Positions 12,021-23,700 of a stretch of 64,000 nucleotides of DNA are shown here, in pieces. A model generated the notes under the pieces. The model was given only the letters and a program-made list of their open reading frames with translations. It did no database searches and was not told the DNA's origin. The first letter of the stretch is position 1, and each line of letters starts with the position of its first letter. Made by a program: the position numbers and the translations under genes. Source of the DNA: Carposina sasakii (lineage: Eukaryota > Arthropoda > Insecta > Lepidoptera > Carposinidae); NCBI GenBank assembly GCA_014607495.2, contig CP053153.1, positions 4,154,001-4,218,000 of the forward strand, written 5' to 3'.

Positions 12021-13354
12021 GTGGATAATAGTCGACTAGCCCCTAACCTAACCCCCAAGAGTGTAATGTAGGCGCAATATGGTTTACTCTGAAAGTCGAT
12101 GGCTAAAGATGTGGCATTAGTTGTAATGACTGGCCGCTGCTTGACGCCGACCCTTCTTGAGAATAGCTAAGTGAGATAATAATTTATTACATTTCTTAGT
12201 ACAAAATAATACATGGTGGTGTAATAAAAAAACATCTGTAATTATTTAGATAAGTTTGAGCTACAAATAAAAATTAATTATAGATAAGTATTTATTTAAT
12301 TATTCCTGTATTCAGTGTGAATGTAAATAACCACCTAACTCGGACTTTTATACAAATACTACAAAAGATTATCCATTGCAGCGACGTAGGTGAGAGTTAA
12401 GCCAGCTCCATAAATGTGATAAGTGAACAGAGTTGAACTACATTACACGAAACACCCCCATATTCTCCTTATTTTACATAAGTGAAACCAGCTTAAGTGG
12501 TTATTTTTTTCTCTGATAGATTCATTATTCCTTTTGAATTAACCAAGTTATGTTTAAAAAAGCCAATAAATATTAGAATAATATGTAATAAGTAAGTATT
12601 TGAAAACTGAGTACATAATATTTTTAATCATACATAACACAGCACATAATCACTGACATTACAAAATTGTAAAAAAAATCCTTACCATACTGGCTATTTT
12701 CTAACTAAAAAGTCTGTAATTGCATTCTATTATTTTAAAAATAGAATGCAAGAGTCTTGGCGTCATGAAAAACATATCATTAATACTCATGGGAATGTAT
12801 CATGTAATACTCGATGAGTTTTCGGGAATATATCAATCTAGTGGGAATGTTTCCTGTAGACCTGCCCCTTTACATAGAAACTAGTCAAACTACTTGCTCA
12901 TTATCAATATGGTTCTTAGTTAATAAATGGCATTCTATCTTTGTAATTTTAATATGGTTCTACACAGCGTGTGGTTTACTACGTTACTGGCGCTGAAGCT
13001 CCGCCCCTATCATGACGTCATGGCCTCTCACGGACCGACTCACTTTATAGATGGACAGGTTTGTGCACGCTAGTCATCTCAGAAGTACGCACGGCTGAAC
13101 CGATTTCGATGCACATAGTTGAGTTTTCGGGTCTTTCAATACATGGATATGCGCATGGGAGTCGTCTCTTTTTTTCTCGATAGTGTTGTCCGCCGTACGT
13201 TCAATGTTCATATCGATAAAATACCATTATTATAATCTATATCTATGCAAATAAATACAAATGAAATGTTTGTATGTAATGTCAATTGACATAGAGCACT
13301 CTTATGAATTATAAAAGAGGGTTCCACAAAAAAATACTATTTAATAATTTAATA

Positions 13355-13940
13355 GTACATACATACATACATAATAATCACGCCTCTTTCCCGGAGGGGT
13401 AGTGGATCTCCATTTGCTAATCCTGACACACCTCTTTCGCTTCATCTACTTTCATGATATTCTTCATGCAGGGTACTCTTGACTCGACACAAAAATTTGA
13501 TCGGTGAAAGTGTCTTCCCCTTCCAACCCTTCCATCCCATCTTCCGTTGTATACTTTCTTTGTCAGTCTACTTTCACTCATCCTCTCCACATGCCCAAAC
13601 CACCTCAACATACCCTTCTCAAGTCCTCATTTATACCACACTTCTTTCTGATCACCTCATTTCTTATCCTATCTTTCAAAGTGACTCTACACATACTTCT
13701 CAATGCTCTCATTTCCACTGCATTCACTTGACTTTGATGTTTTGGTTTCTGAAGTATGAACAGCCAGACGTGCCGCTTGCGACACTTTCTGGCTACTCAT
13801 AAAAGAATTAAGTGTAGACTCTCCTTGCAATATCTTTGTCATGCTTACCATGCCTTGTTCCCCAGATACACGAACTCAGTCACTTGTTCCAATCTTTCTT
13901 CGCCAATCATTATTTTGCAATTCGCCATTAATATAATAAT
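13355..13940 (-). mobile_element. RTE-like LINE C-terminal fragment with TATG-repeat tail
   Basis: On the minus strand MLRWFGHVERMSESRLTKKV and MKNIMKVDEAKEVCQD are recognisable as the C-terminus of an insect RT ORF. The end carries the widespread block ctacccctccgggaaagagg followed by a short (TATG)n tail at 13357-13371. The frame is broken. Confidence 0.75.
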
Positions 13941-15466
13941 AATTTAATAGACCTACTCAAAAATCATGAAAAAAATACAGAATACCTACATAGATATAGA
14001 TGATAATACTGTTATTTTAACGATTGTACATTATATATACCTATACATATCTACCTATATGTATATATAAATCGATTGCTTTTCATTTGTCACGCTAGCT
14101 GGCTCTCGATTTTAATGATATGTGTATATTTAGTCCTGGAAAGCTTAGTTTGGCCTGGTTGGTAATCTGCAGCAGTTGCTCTACTAATATAAAATATTAA
14201 TCCGGTCCACCTATCATTATAAACAGACGTTTTCCACACGAGTAAAAAGTACCTTGTGTTCCAGACATTTTAGATCTGATAAATAACAGCGTCTAGTAGA
14301 CAGTCTTTGTAATTTAAGATAACTCTGCTATTTCTGGTTGGCGACATTTCTGGAGTTTTACTGAAAGCCTTAACGAATTGTAGTTCTACATAGCCACTAC
14401 GCTGTTTCACTTTGCAACCTGAATATACTCGTACCGCTGCGTCATCATCTGGCGCTGTGATGAAGCAATATCTAAACGTTTTTCTTATTTCCCCCTTTAT
14501 AACATGACGTCATGGCCTATCTCACTATTATGTATAAATATTGATTGCCACAGCGAGGCCTACACTATTGTTATTTGTACCTTAGAACCTTCCAACACAG
14601 GCTCTATATCTGAACCTTTTACTTTTTTTACTGTTTTATTTCTGAGCTCTATCATGGATCAGGCATAATCTAACTTTTCTACCGATACGATAATTTTTTT
14701 GTTAGAAACATCAGCAAATACTTAGCCGCTAGTACATGTATTTTTACGCGCTTACTGGTTCGCTGCCATGGGAACAATAGGTTTTTATCCCGGATATTTT
14801 CTACATTTTCTTTTTTTCTATAGTCATTGCGGGCGTCCACTAGTTAATACTAAAAACATGTTCACACATAAATTCTACAATTTTTATCAAACATTACTAA
14901 TAAATTGTACAGTATACATAATCGTTTTTTTTTTTTTTCGATTTCCCTATACAGTTTCCACAAATACTGTCCCGCACCGCCATGTCAGTCTAAATGGCAG
15001 CCATTTATCAACATAGCCTATGCATTTAATATTAGCACTATCATAAACTCATTTGTAAAATTGAGACCACTTTCGTAGACTACATTCATAAATCAATAAT
15101 ATTTTCATTTGTATTTACATATCACCGAAATCATTTAGCCGAAAGAATCGAATTATAAATGTTATTGTTACGAATAATAAGGTACATATCTAGAATTCTA
15201 GAAGGATTAACATTTTTTAAAGATATAACTCATTTTATTATGCCTTGTCTTATTGCGTAACTGAGACCAATTCTCAAGCAATAAATAGTCATTTCTATTG
15301 CCAAGTACATGACTTGCAACCCTGTCATACTGACAAACATAATTGCGTTACATGACACATACATTACATCCTTTACAAGCACGGCTGTAGGATATTCTCA
15401 CAAACACTAGCATTATAATTACTTCTATGTCATTCAAACTAGGCAAATGAAATACCGTGTTTAATC

Positions 15467-15590
15467 TCGGAATATTTCGATCTGTCTGCCTCTAGAGGGT
15501 GACAGATCGGAAAAAGTTTGATCTGTCCCACTATTAGTATGAAAAGTGGGACAGTTCAAACAATTTTTTCCGGTCTATATAATATTCCGT
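15467..15590. mobile_element. Palindromic MITE with cggaatatt ends
   Basis: The ends tcggaatatttcgatctgtc and gtctatataatattccg are inverted. Nested inverted blocks inside (gatctgtcccactattag / aaaagtgggacag) suggest a self-complementary element. It lies 120 bases beyond the RNF41 stop. Confidence 0.55.
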
Positions 15591-15708
15591 GCGATTAATC
15601 TATCGCCATTTCCACGCCATATAAACTCACGAGAACTGGCCAAAACGCACCAAAAAGTCCAAAACACATGAATTATGAATGCAGCCGTAACATCACTGCA
15701 CACTGCGT

Positions 15709-18700
15709 TCATTCGATGCCGTGCGCGAAGATCATCACAAGTCCGGGCTCAACCATCATGTGCTCGTCCACATGCGTGTTGTCACAGTGAAGTACCAGCA
15801 CTGCTTGTTTACCCGGCACCCGCTTGCACACGTACTTCTCATATAATCTGCTTAGGAAAATAATTTACATAATCAAAGTCTGTATAGGTAGAGTAGGAAA
15901 TAAAGAAAAACTGGTTGAAAGTACACATGCATGAAATTGCATTGTGTAAAGGTTTCCAACAACCAACCCCCAAAGAGGTCGGGCAGAAGTGTGCAAATAC
16001 ACAGCCACGTTTCACCATTAGCCTACCTTCTGTTGTTCTGGCGGGTCTCCAGCGAGGACAGGCCGGGCGGCCAGCGCCGCTCGTGGCAGTTCTCCATGAG
16101 CTCGTCGATGATGTGCGGCGGACAGCCCGACTCAGAGAGGCTGCGCTTTATCATCATCTGCAAAAATCATCATCATAGCTTTACTTTAGACTGGATATAT
16201 AAATGTGACAAATTTTTTACAATCCCGAAGGGAATGATGTTGCAGTCCATCATGGGCGGAGTCGCTAGCATACACTATAAATAAATAAACATTGTAGAAA
16301 ATTAGATGTATTACATACTTAACTAAATTGTACAGAGTGTTATCAATAGTTTTTTTGGGTAACTATGTCAAGGGTTTTTGAAATCCAATCACACCGTGAC
16401 GATTTTTACTGTACGTGCCACAGACCAGAGTCTTACACATACTGTAGCTTTGGACCTTGTTGGAAATGTATCTTGGAAACCACTGGTATCCCAGCTCTGG
16501 TGATTGTAATGTAATACTTTTGAGGATGGTATTAAAAGAACTTCGTCTTTTGACACTGCATAACACTACATGCATACTTGCAGAACATCGTCCGGCGTGG
16601 ATATCATGCCGCCCCAGCGTGTGACGCGCGCGCGCGCCAGCGAGTTGGCCCAACGCACCACCTCCTCACGCTCCATCTGGTCGGCCAACGCACGCATCGT
16701 CGGGTTGGACACGCGCATTGCTCGCATAAACTCCTGGTTATATCAAAATGGATAATAGGCAGGTTGATTATGTATCTTGCAAAAGCAAAAGGAATGCAAA
16801 AATTGTACAATATTTGCATTGAAATGTCAAAATTCCATTGAAAATTTCACGTATTTTACAAGCAATAAGCGAATTTTGTACAATTTTCGCTATCGCTTTG
16901 CTTTTGTTAGTTAGGTAATAAGGGAGGCGATCATTTATAAAATTTTTACAAATCCGCATCTGAATCACTATTTTTAAATTTTAACCTAACTTATTTAATT
17001 ATTGTCTATTTTTAGATATGTACTACATACACACAAGAGTGGTTCCTACACTACATTTTGTGCTGCATTTACAGTGACATTTAATGGTTTGAAAACCATG
17101 ACCTGTATATTAACTAATAACTAAAAATGAGGGTAGTTTTTACTAACCCAACATAATAATGTGAACATACACAATAAATTCCATTACCTTTAAAAGAACT
17201 AGTTCCCTCTTATGTTCATTGATAACCAGCCTCTGCTCTGCTAACTCCTGCTGAAAGTCAGTCAGCTTGCCTTGCTGAGTGGCGATCAGAGCTCGGAGTT
17301 CTCTCACACAATTGTGCTCCGCTAGCTCATCCTTCGGTATTACTAAACCACAGCCTGCCTCGCAAGCCATCGGTCGTTTTGGATTGAATTCACCTAAAAC
17401 AAATTGAACAGATATGTTAGTGTAACTTACAATTTGGAAGTTCAAATTTATAACTACAACTTACCCACCACCGGGGCTTACATAAACTGTCATCATGTGT
17501 GTTGTATGACTGGGTTGTGATTATCAACAGTCAGATTTAAGGGCCATTAGAGGGTGCAGACCCTGGTGGTGAGTAAGCAAGCCCTAAGTACATTATTTAT
17601 ATTTTAAGTAATATAAATAGATTATTAAAGCAGAATGAAATAGGATAGGATTTTGTGCTTTATTTTGGCTAAAATACTGAGCAATGTACCAATGATCATT
17701 TATCTATCAGTAATGATCATAGTTCATTTAAAATATACTAAGAGCATGTTTTAGGAAACATTTAGGAATGTGTTATTCACACCATAGATATTAATAAGAA
17801 CTCTTTCAAATTTAAACTACTAAGAAAATGATCTCTGTAACTAATTATGATTGTAAACACAAACATACATTCAACTAAATGAGATGCCAATGAATCCAGT
17901 TTTAATATAGAGTTACAGCCGTGTGGAGAGTTGTCACAACTGGTACACAATCTGAAAAATTATGAAAACTTATTTAGTATGTGCTAGACCAGTGGTTCCC
18001 AAAGTGGTCCAGGTGGACCCCCAGGGGTCCAGAGGCGACTCGATGGGGGTCTACATTGGTGTGAAAAAATGAGGATTCACAATTAATTTGTATGTTGTGT
18101 AGGCCTGTAGGGGGTCCACCGGAACCTTTGAACTTTTGAAAGGGGTCTATGAGAAAAAAAGTTTGGGAACCTCTGTGCTAGACTAAGTTCATGACATGAT
18201 TTTACTTACTATACTACTTTATGTGATATAAAATGCTAAGCATGTTATGATTATGGAATAATTTAAAAAAAAAACATTTTTTCACTTATGTAAAAATAAA
18301 AACAACAAAATAAAGATGGAATTCCCCTACCAATATTAAATATAGTAAACAAGTTAATCAGTGACATAAACATTACACAAGTTCCAGTTTACATCCAGCT
18401 CATAATGTTGACCTACTTAGTAAATACATTACAAGCCTGTTTAACCTGATTATAACCTAAGTTACCTGGAGAGAAGGTTCCGCAGTATCCTGGGCACTGG
18501 TCTCAACTGGCTAGCGGTGACAGCTTGACGATCAACAGGACAGGTTGGCTGGTGACTTATCCACTCTGTTATACACGCACGACAGAAAGCGTGTTCACAA
18601 GCAGGCGCCTGTTGAAGCAATATCAATCCAATCTAGTGTTCATAAAATTACCTCATCAATAGTGGAACCGTAGTACCAAGTCATCTTACCTGCAACGGAT

Positions 18701-18779
18701 CCTCGAGAACTCCTGAACAAATAGGGCAAATCAACTCTTCGTCGACGTCACCTTGAAACCTTTTAATATCAAAGCCCAT
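15709..18779 (-). CDS. RNF41: E3 ubiquitin-protein ligase NRDP1 / RNF41
   Basis: RING E3 ligase that ubiquitinates ErbB-family receptors and other signalling or trafficking proteins, including BRUCE and Parkin in mammals. Exons in coding order: 18690-18779, 18466-18608, 17869-17951, 17188-17393, 16578-16733, 16027-16157, 15709-15847. They sum to 948 nt (315 residues plus stop), against 317 in human, with every phase matching. The protein starts [20 protein letters not shown]. The RING ligands are C18, C21, C34, H36, C39, C42, C53 and D56, the C3HC3D pattern of this family. A TRAF-type zinc-finger region (about residues 80-125, [17 protein letters not shown]) and a coiled coil (about 135-170) follow. 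The C-terminal substrate-binding domain includes [14 protein letters not shown] and ends [11 protein letters not shown]. It appears complete and intact; its introns carry a hAT MITE and a palindromic MITE but no coding damage. Confidence 0.97.
16775..16922. mobile_element. Palindromic MITE (agcaaagcgatag family), copy 3
   Basis: This is an inverted, shorter copy in RNF41 intron 4, about 40 bases from exon 5 (aattttcgctatcgctttgc; gcaataagcgaattttgtac). Confidence 0.65.
17990..18175. mobile_element. hAT-type MITE, copy 1
   Basis: It is 186 bases long with inverted ends cagtggttcccaaa / tttgggaacctctg and a perfect 8-base target duplication tgctagac (17982-17989 and 18176-18183), which is diagnostic for the hAT superfamily. 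It lies in RNF41 intron 2, about 40 bases from the exon 3 acceptor. Confidence 0.88.
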
Positions 18780-20791
18780 GTTTAGTATTCTCACAAAATT
18801 GCAAACATGTAGGTCATGTAATATTACAAATGTATATCTTCATAAAGACCGGATATTTTAACTGACAATTTATAATTCATGTCTTTATTTTCGTGGTGGT
18901 TTTATTATACGCTAATTTAGTTTTGGTTTGCTTGCTTCCTTTCTTTCTTTACAAAAAAATCACAACTGTTTTTTTTGCTTGCTGTCGTCTTCTCACAGGT
19001 CTGTCATTTGGTCTGTCAACGTCATTTTTTTTTGTTTAGTTTATCCCGAAGGAAAGGCAAGGGGAACTAAGCCCATACAGCCATTGTCTTTAGTAAATGA
19101 TTTCTGAATTTATGGGATGATAATGATGATGGTGATGAATGGAAACGTCGGGAAAATCCTCAAGAACAAGTGTAAAGTTAGTCAAAATTAAAAATAATTG
19201 CAGAAACAACTTACATGGGCCCATGAAGAGATCGTATTCCGGTTAAAGTTTTACTCAGCTTACCTGCGTATAAAACCATGCACACGCACTAGATTCACAT
19301 CACAAGTAATCAAAATATAACTTATCTACCAGAAAACATCACTTTACGGACACATGCAAGCCATTTACAAATAATTTTTGATTTTCACAAGAAAATTACA
19401 CCCGCTCCCTTCCAGCTTTTCCCGCCGAATCGCACACGCACTAGATTCACATCACATTACTTGGTCTAAGTCTCAATCAATCAAACTCTATGTCTCTATG
19501 TCTGCTGTCAAATTTGTTTTATACAATTTCTAGGCAAAGGACGTATTAACACAATAGCGACAAAATGATGATAAATAGAATTGTTATTATTACAAAAAAT
19601 GTCAAAAAATCACCAAGGAGGGTTAACATAAAATTCAATGTATTTTATAATATTTACTTAGACAATCATCAAATTCGCAAACCATGTAAGGACTTTAAGG
19701 TTTCCTTCAAGCTCTCTTGACTTAAAAAGCGTTGTGTTCTTTTTGCTCTAGGTACTAAAAACAAAACAAAAAGAAACCATAGACTAAAATGTTGCCAGTA
19801 GAAACCTCAAGTGATATTTAATTGTTATCATTAATGGTTAGAGGTGGTATTGTAAAAACTGGTATTATATATAATATATGTGGTGCGATTAGAAACTTTC
19901 GAGTGAATGTGAACCGTAAGCGTAACTGTTTACAATTTAACTCTTTCAACTGCTCAGTCTTATTAGGTAGGCGCTTAAAAGAACGATAAATACATAGAAA
20001 GAAATCTAGCGCTGTACATTAGAGGGATTTTTCCATTTAATCCTTTAACTTTTAGTTACAGTCTTTATGATTCGAGAATTTCACTTGTTAGAAAATATTA
20101 GAAAATTTAGAAAGTTTTATTGATGATGATGATCTCTGACCGTATTTCGGCCAAGGCGACCAATCTCTAGGGATATTATAGTGCATCGAATTATGAGAGT
20201 AACGGAATAGAGAGTGCATCTGTGAAAGTTTTATTATCAATGTTGGAAACAGCGATACTAGTGACAGTGATGAATCTTTTCACATGGAATCTGATTTTGA
20301 CTATAGCGAATAAAACAAAGTTATTACGAAATATTGCAATTTTTTTCCCCTGTTTATAATAAAATTACTATGGTGGTATTTACCATAATAAAAGTAGTTT
20401 ACATACCAATTAATTAATTACCTTTATTTAAAATTATTATTTATTTTAATTTATTACCACGTATCAACTAGGTTATACCAATTTTCTAGAAATAATAATA
20501 GTGTTGTCATACTTGTTGTTTTGTTTAAAATTGCCGCCATTTTTGACGTTCAACTTTCGTTAGCCAGACTACCAATAAAATATCTGCTTTGGTCAAAAAG
20601 TTGAAAATGTTGCAACACTCTTTCTCATGCCAAAACGCCAACGAAACGAAACTGTCTGTCATTTTTTTGTCAGCCATTGTGTAAAATGAATGATGGACCC
20701 TCGAATAGGGTGCTGAAATAAATAAATTACTTATGTATGTACTTTATTCCTTTTTATTATTTTAATCAAACAAATATATAAATTAGTAAAA
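18780..20791. promoter_or_regulatory. Divergent upstream region of RNF41 (minus) and GAK (plus)
   Basis: Two kilobases separate the start codons of two divergently transcribed genes, so both promoters should lie here. I see no clear TATA box for either gene. A 26-base block (cacacgcactagattcacat...) occurs at about 19271-19296 and again at 19432-19457. A widespread repeat fragment (tttcggccaaggcgaccaat) lies near 20153-20172. Nothing else is recognised. Confidence 0.4.
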
Positions 20792-23700
20792 ATGAGTGTT
20801 TTTAAATCAGCCATGGGTTACTTTAGCTCAAGTGGTGCTAATGGTAGTAGTGATAATGATTTTGTTGGCCAATTTGTCGAAATCGGAAACATGAAGCTGC
20901 GAGTGAAAAAAGTAATAGCAGAAGGTGAGAATTTATGGTTTATTAGCTTTACGTATTATCTAATATATATCAATAACTTAGCTTATTTAATAATGTATCC
21001 AACAGTCTAAATGGGGGCGTATGATGGTGCCTTGTCAAGTATTGTTCCAGTTTGTCATCGATCTCATGAAAGAATTATAGTTGAACATATTTTTAGAAAA
21101 CTGTAATCATAAGCTAATTAATGTAGTTGAACATATAATTAATTAATTACGTATATTAAAATTTTATGACATGACACCAATGGTTGCAAATAAGTTGATT
21201 TAGATAATTTTTCCTGGTAATAATTGTTTTTAATTTAAAAATTGCATTTATGTTCTGTTCTGAACAATTCTATCTTTATTTATATTTCAATTTCAATGCC
21301 TTTATTTGGCGATTGATACATACATTGATAATCTATATCTATCTTCTTCTTTTTTCTATTATTTTCTTGATTTGTGTTGTCTGTATATGTGTACATGCCA
21401 AAAGTCAAATAAACGATCTATCTATCTATCTATCTATAACATCTATCTATACATACATACATATAATAGAATTGTAACAGATCGATGTTTGTGCATGCTA
21501 ATCTCAGAAACGGCTGAACCGATTTCGATGCAGTTTTCAGGATAAGATGTGACAGGTCCCACTTAACATATAGGCTACTTTTTATCCCAGGAAAATATTT
21601 TTATTCTGGATAATATCAACATTTTGTTTTTTCTGCAGTCCTCGCGGACGGAGTCGTTGGTGTCCACTAGTATATTAATACAATTATGAATTATTTACAA
21701 ACTCCTCCACCTCCATCCACCTCAGCCTGTCTCCAGCAAGTCTGACTCAAAGTGGTTTAGCAATCTTTTAAATCTATCTCTATATTTATTATTACACATT
21801 TAATATTGTTCTAAAATAATATTGAAAACCATTTATATTTGTACAACCTTGTTTTAAAAAAAGTGCAGTCTTACTAAACTCAATCCTAGTAATAAGTATT
21901 ATAAATCTTTGATTTAAATCGTGAGGATATGAAGATAATTTGGATGTTTATTACACTACAAACCAATTTTATTAATGGCCACGTTTGTTTCAGTGTTTTT
22001 GGGGCAAGAGTAAATTGTGTATTAAAAATTGTTATATCTCAAGATGACTTTTACACTATCACAAAGTTTTCGTAACTTTTATTTAACTGTGTCATCTTTG
22101 AATATAAATACAAAAAACAATACTGTCAACATCCCCATTAAAATAAGAGAACTAATATGATACATGTCACTTTAAAACCCAATTTCATTGCTATTTGAAC
22201 ACTATCTACAGAACAAAGATACTAGGTATAGTTAATTGGTAGCTACTAATAATCAGATAAGATTATTATAATATTAACTACATAGTTAAAAAACTGTGTA
22301 AAAATCCCCTTCATTCAGTTTGTCTCATGTCCCATGTTTTTTTTATTTTTTTATAAATATTCACACACTTTACAACACATTAACTTAGTTCCACATTAAG
22401 ATCCATACGGTCTTGTGTCGTTGGTACTAAGCAACGGTATAAATACATAGATAAGTATAGAAACATCCATGACTCGGAAACAAACATTAATATTCATCAC
22501 ATCAATGTTTGCACCTACTGGGATTTGAACCCGGGACCTATGGCGTCGCAGGCAGGGTCACTACCTACTACACCAATCGGCCGTCTATATTATCTTTATC
22601 TATTATATATATTCAATATTATCTTTATCTATTATATAAACTATCAGGTTTTTTTTTATAATTTGGGCTTAGAAACCTATAACTGCTACAAGCAGTAATA
22701 AAAAAATGTATCTGGCAGTGCCAAGATTTTCAAGTCATATACCTAGGTACCTAAGATACCTTGTGAATAGAAATTAATAAATATCTATAGTGAACTAGAC
22801 ATGATTAATTAAATATCAAAGTAATTTAATCAACATAAATCAAGAATGAGTAAACTTACTATGTCTCTGTAATAGCAATTAAAATTTTTTAAGTTTAAAT
22901 GGATGGGACTTAGTGAGTCACTGATTAAATTATCATCATTGCAAACAAAGGCATTGAAATTAAATAAGGGAGTAGAGATTTAAAATAGAAAATGTTTGAT
23001 GTATTAACAATAAAACAAATTTTTGTAATTTGGGTATATCAACAGTATATGTTTGAATAAAACAGATTGGATGCATCAACTTTATCCCTATCATCTGGCT
23101 CCAAGAAATAGTAAAGCTGCGAAACACAATATGATACCGATTTATCGAATTTAGCCTGTACTAGCCGCCATGTTGAATTTTGTATAGAGATACGACGACT
23201 ATGCTAGGGGGCTGGCCTGTTTGTTTTTTTGAAACAGCATTGATGTTGAAATTGGTATTGAAAAGTAGGAGAGATTACATTTATGCTTGTATGGTATGGT
23301 AGAACGGGCTGGTCACGTCTGTGCGCCTATTTTGCGTAAGGGTGGTGTGCTCTCTTCGAGCCAGCCTATCTCCTCATCTTTTCAGGTTGCCCAAAGCGGT
23401 GGTGGAGAGCCTCTATGGGGCCACTCTCTGCAGCGCAGCAACAGATCTCTCTCTTTCCATGCAGGCTTCTTCTTAACACCTAATCTGAAGGATGACCTAA
23501 TAAACTGGTTATCAGTCTCAGTTGGGGAAGAGCTTTTTTGAGTCAAATTTGAGGTAACTTGTGACAGTCCTCACTAGTGTGCATTAATTTCAGCAAGGTC
23601 CTGGCGATGCCTCAGGCTCCGGTGGTATTCCAATCTGGCAAGACATTACCTCTCGAGATCCACTGCATTGTATCTACATAAGTCGGCGGTGGCATTAACA

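Larger units (their letters stand above)
9301..15708. other. Intergenic region between ECM29 and RNF41
   Basis: No host gene is recognised here. It contains the mariner remnant, MITEs at 11336-11599 and about 11673-11862, an RTE-tailed short element at 11856-12020, a dispersed repeat fragment near 12840-13110, an RTE-type LINE fragment at 13355-13940 and a palindromic element at 15467-15590. The remainder is AT-rich and without long frames. A tttatt at 15234-15239 could be the RNF41 poly(A) signal on the minus strand. Confidence 0.55.

Noticed and set aside
15675..15863. Plus-strand open frame
   Set aside because: Shadow of the last coding exon of RNF41.
16578..16841. Overlapping plus-strand open frames
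   Set aside because: Antisense of RNF41 exon 5 plus intron; no splice or codon support.
22510..22585. Possible tRNA gene (A and B boxes on minus strand)
   Set aside because: The sequence does not form a full cloverleaf and continues into a repeated body, so it is a SINE head.
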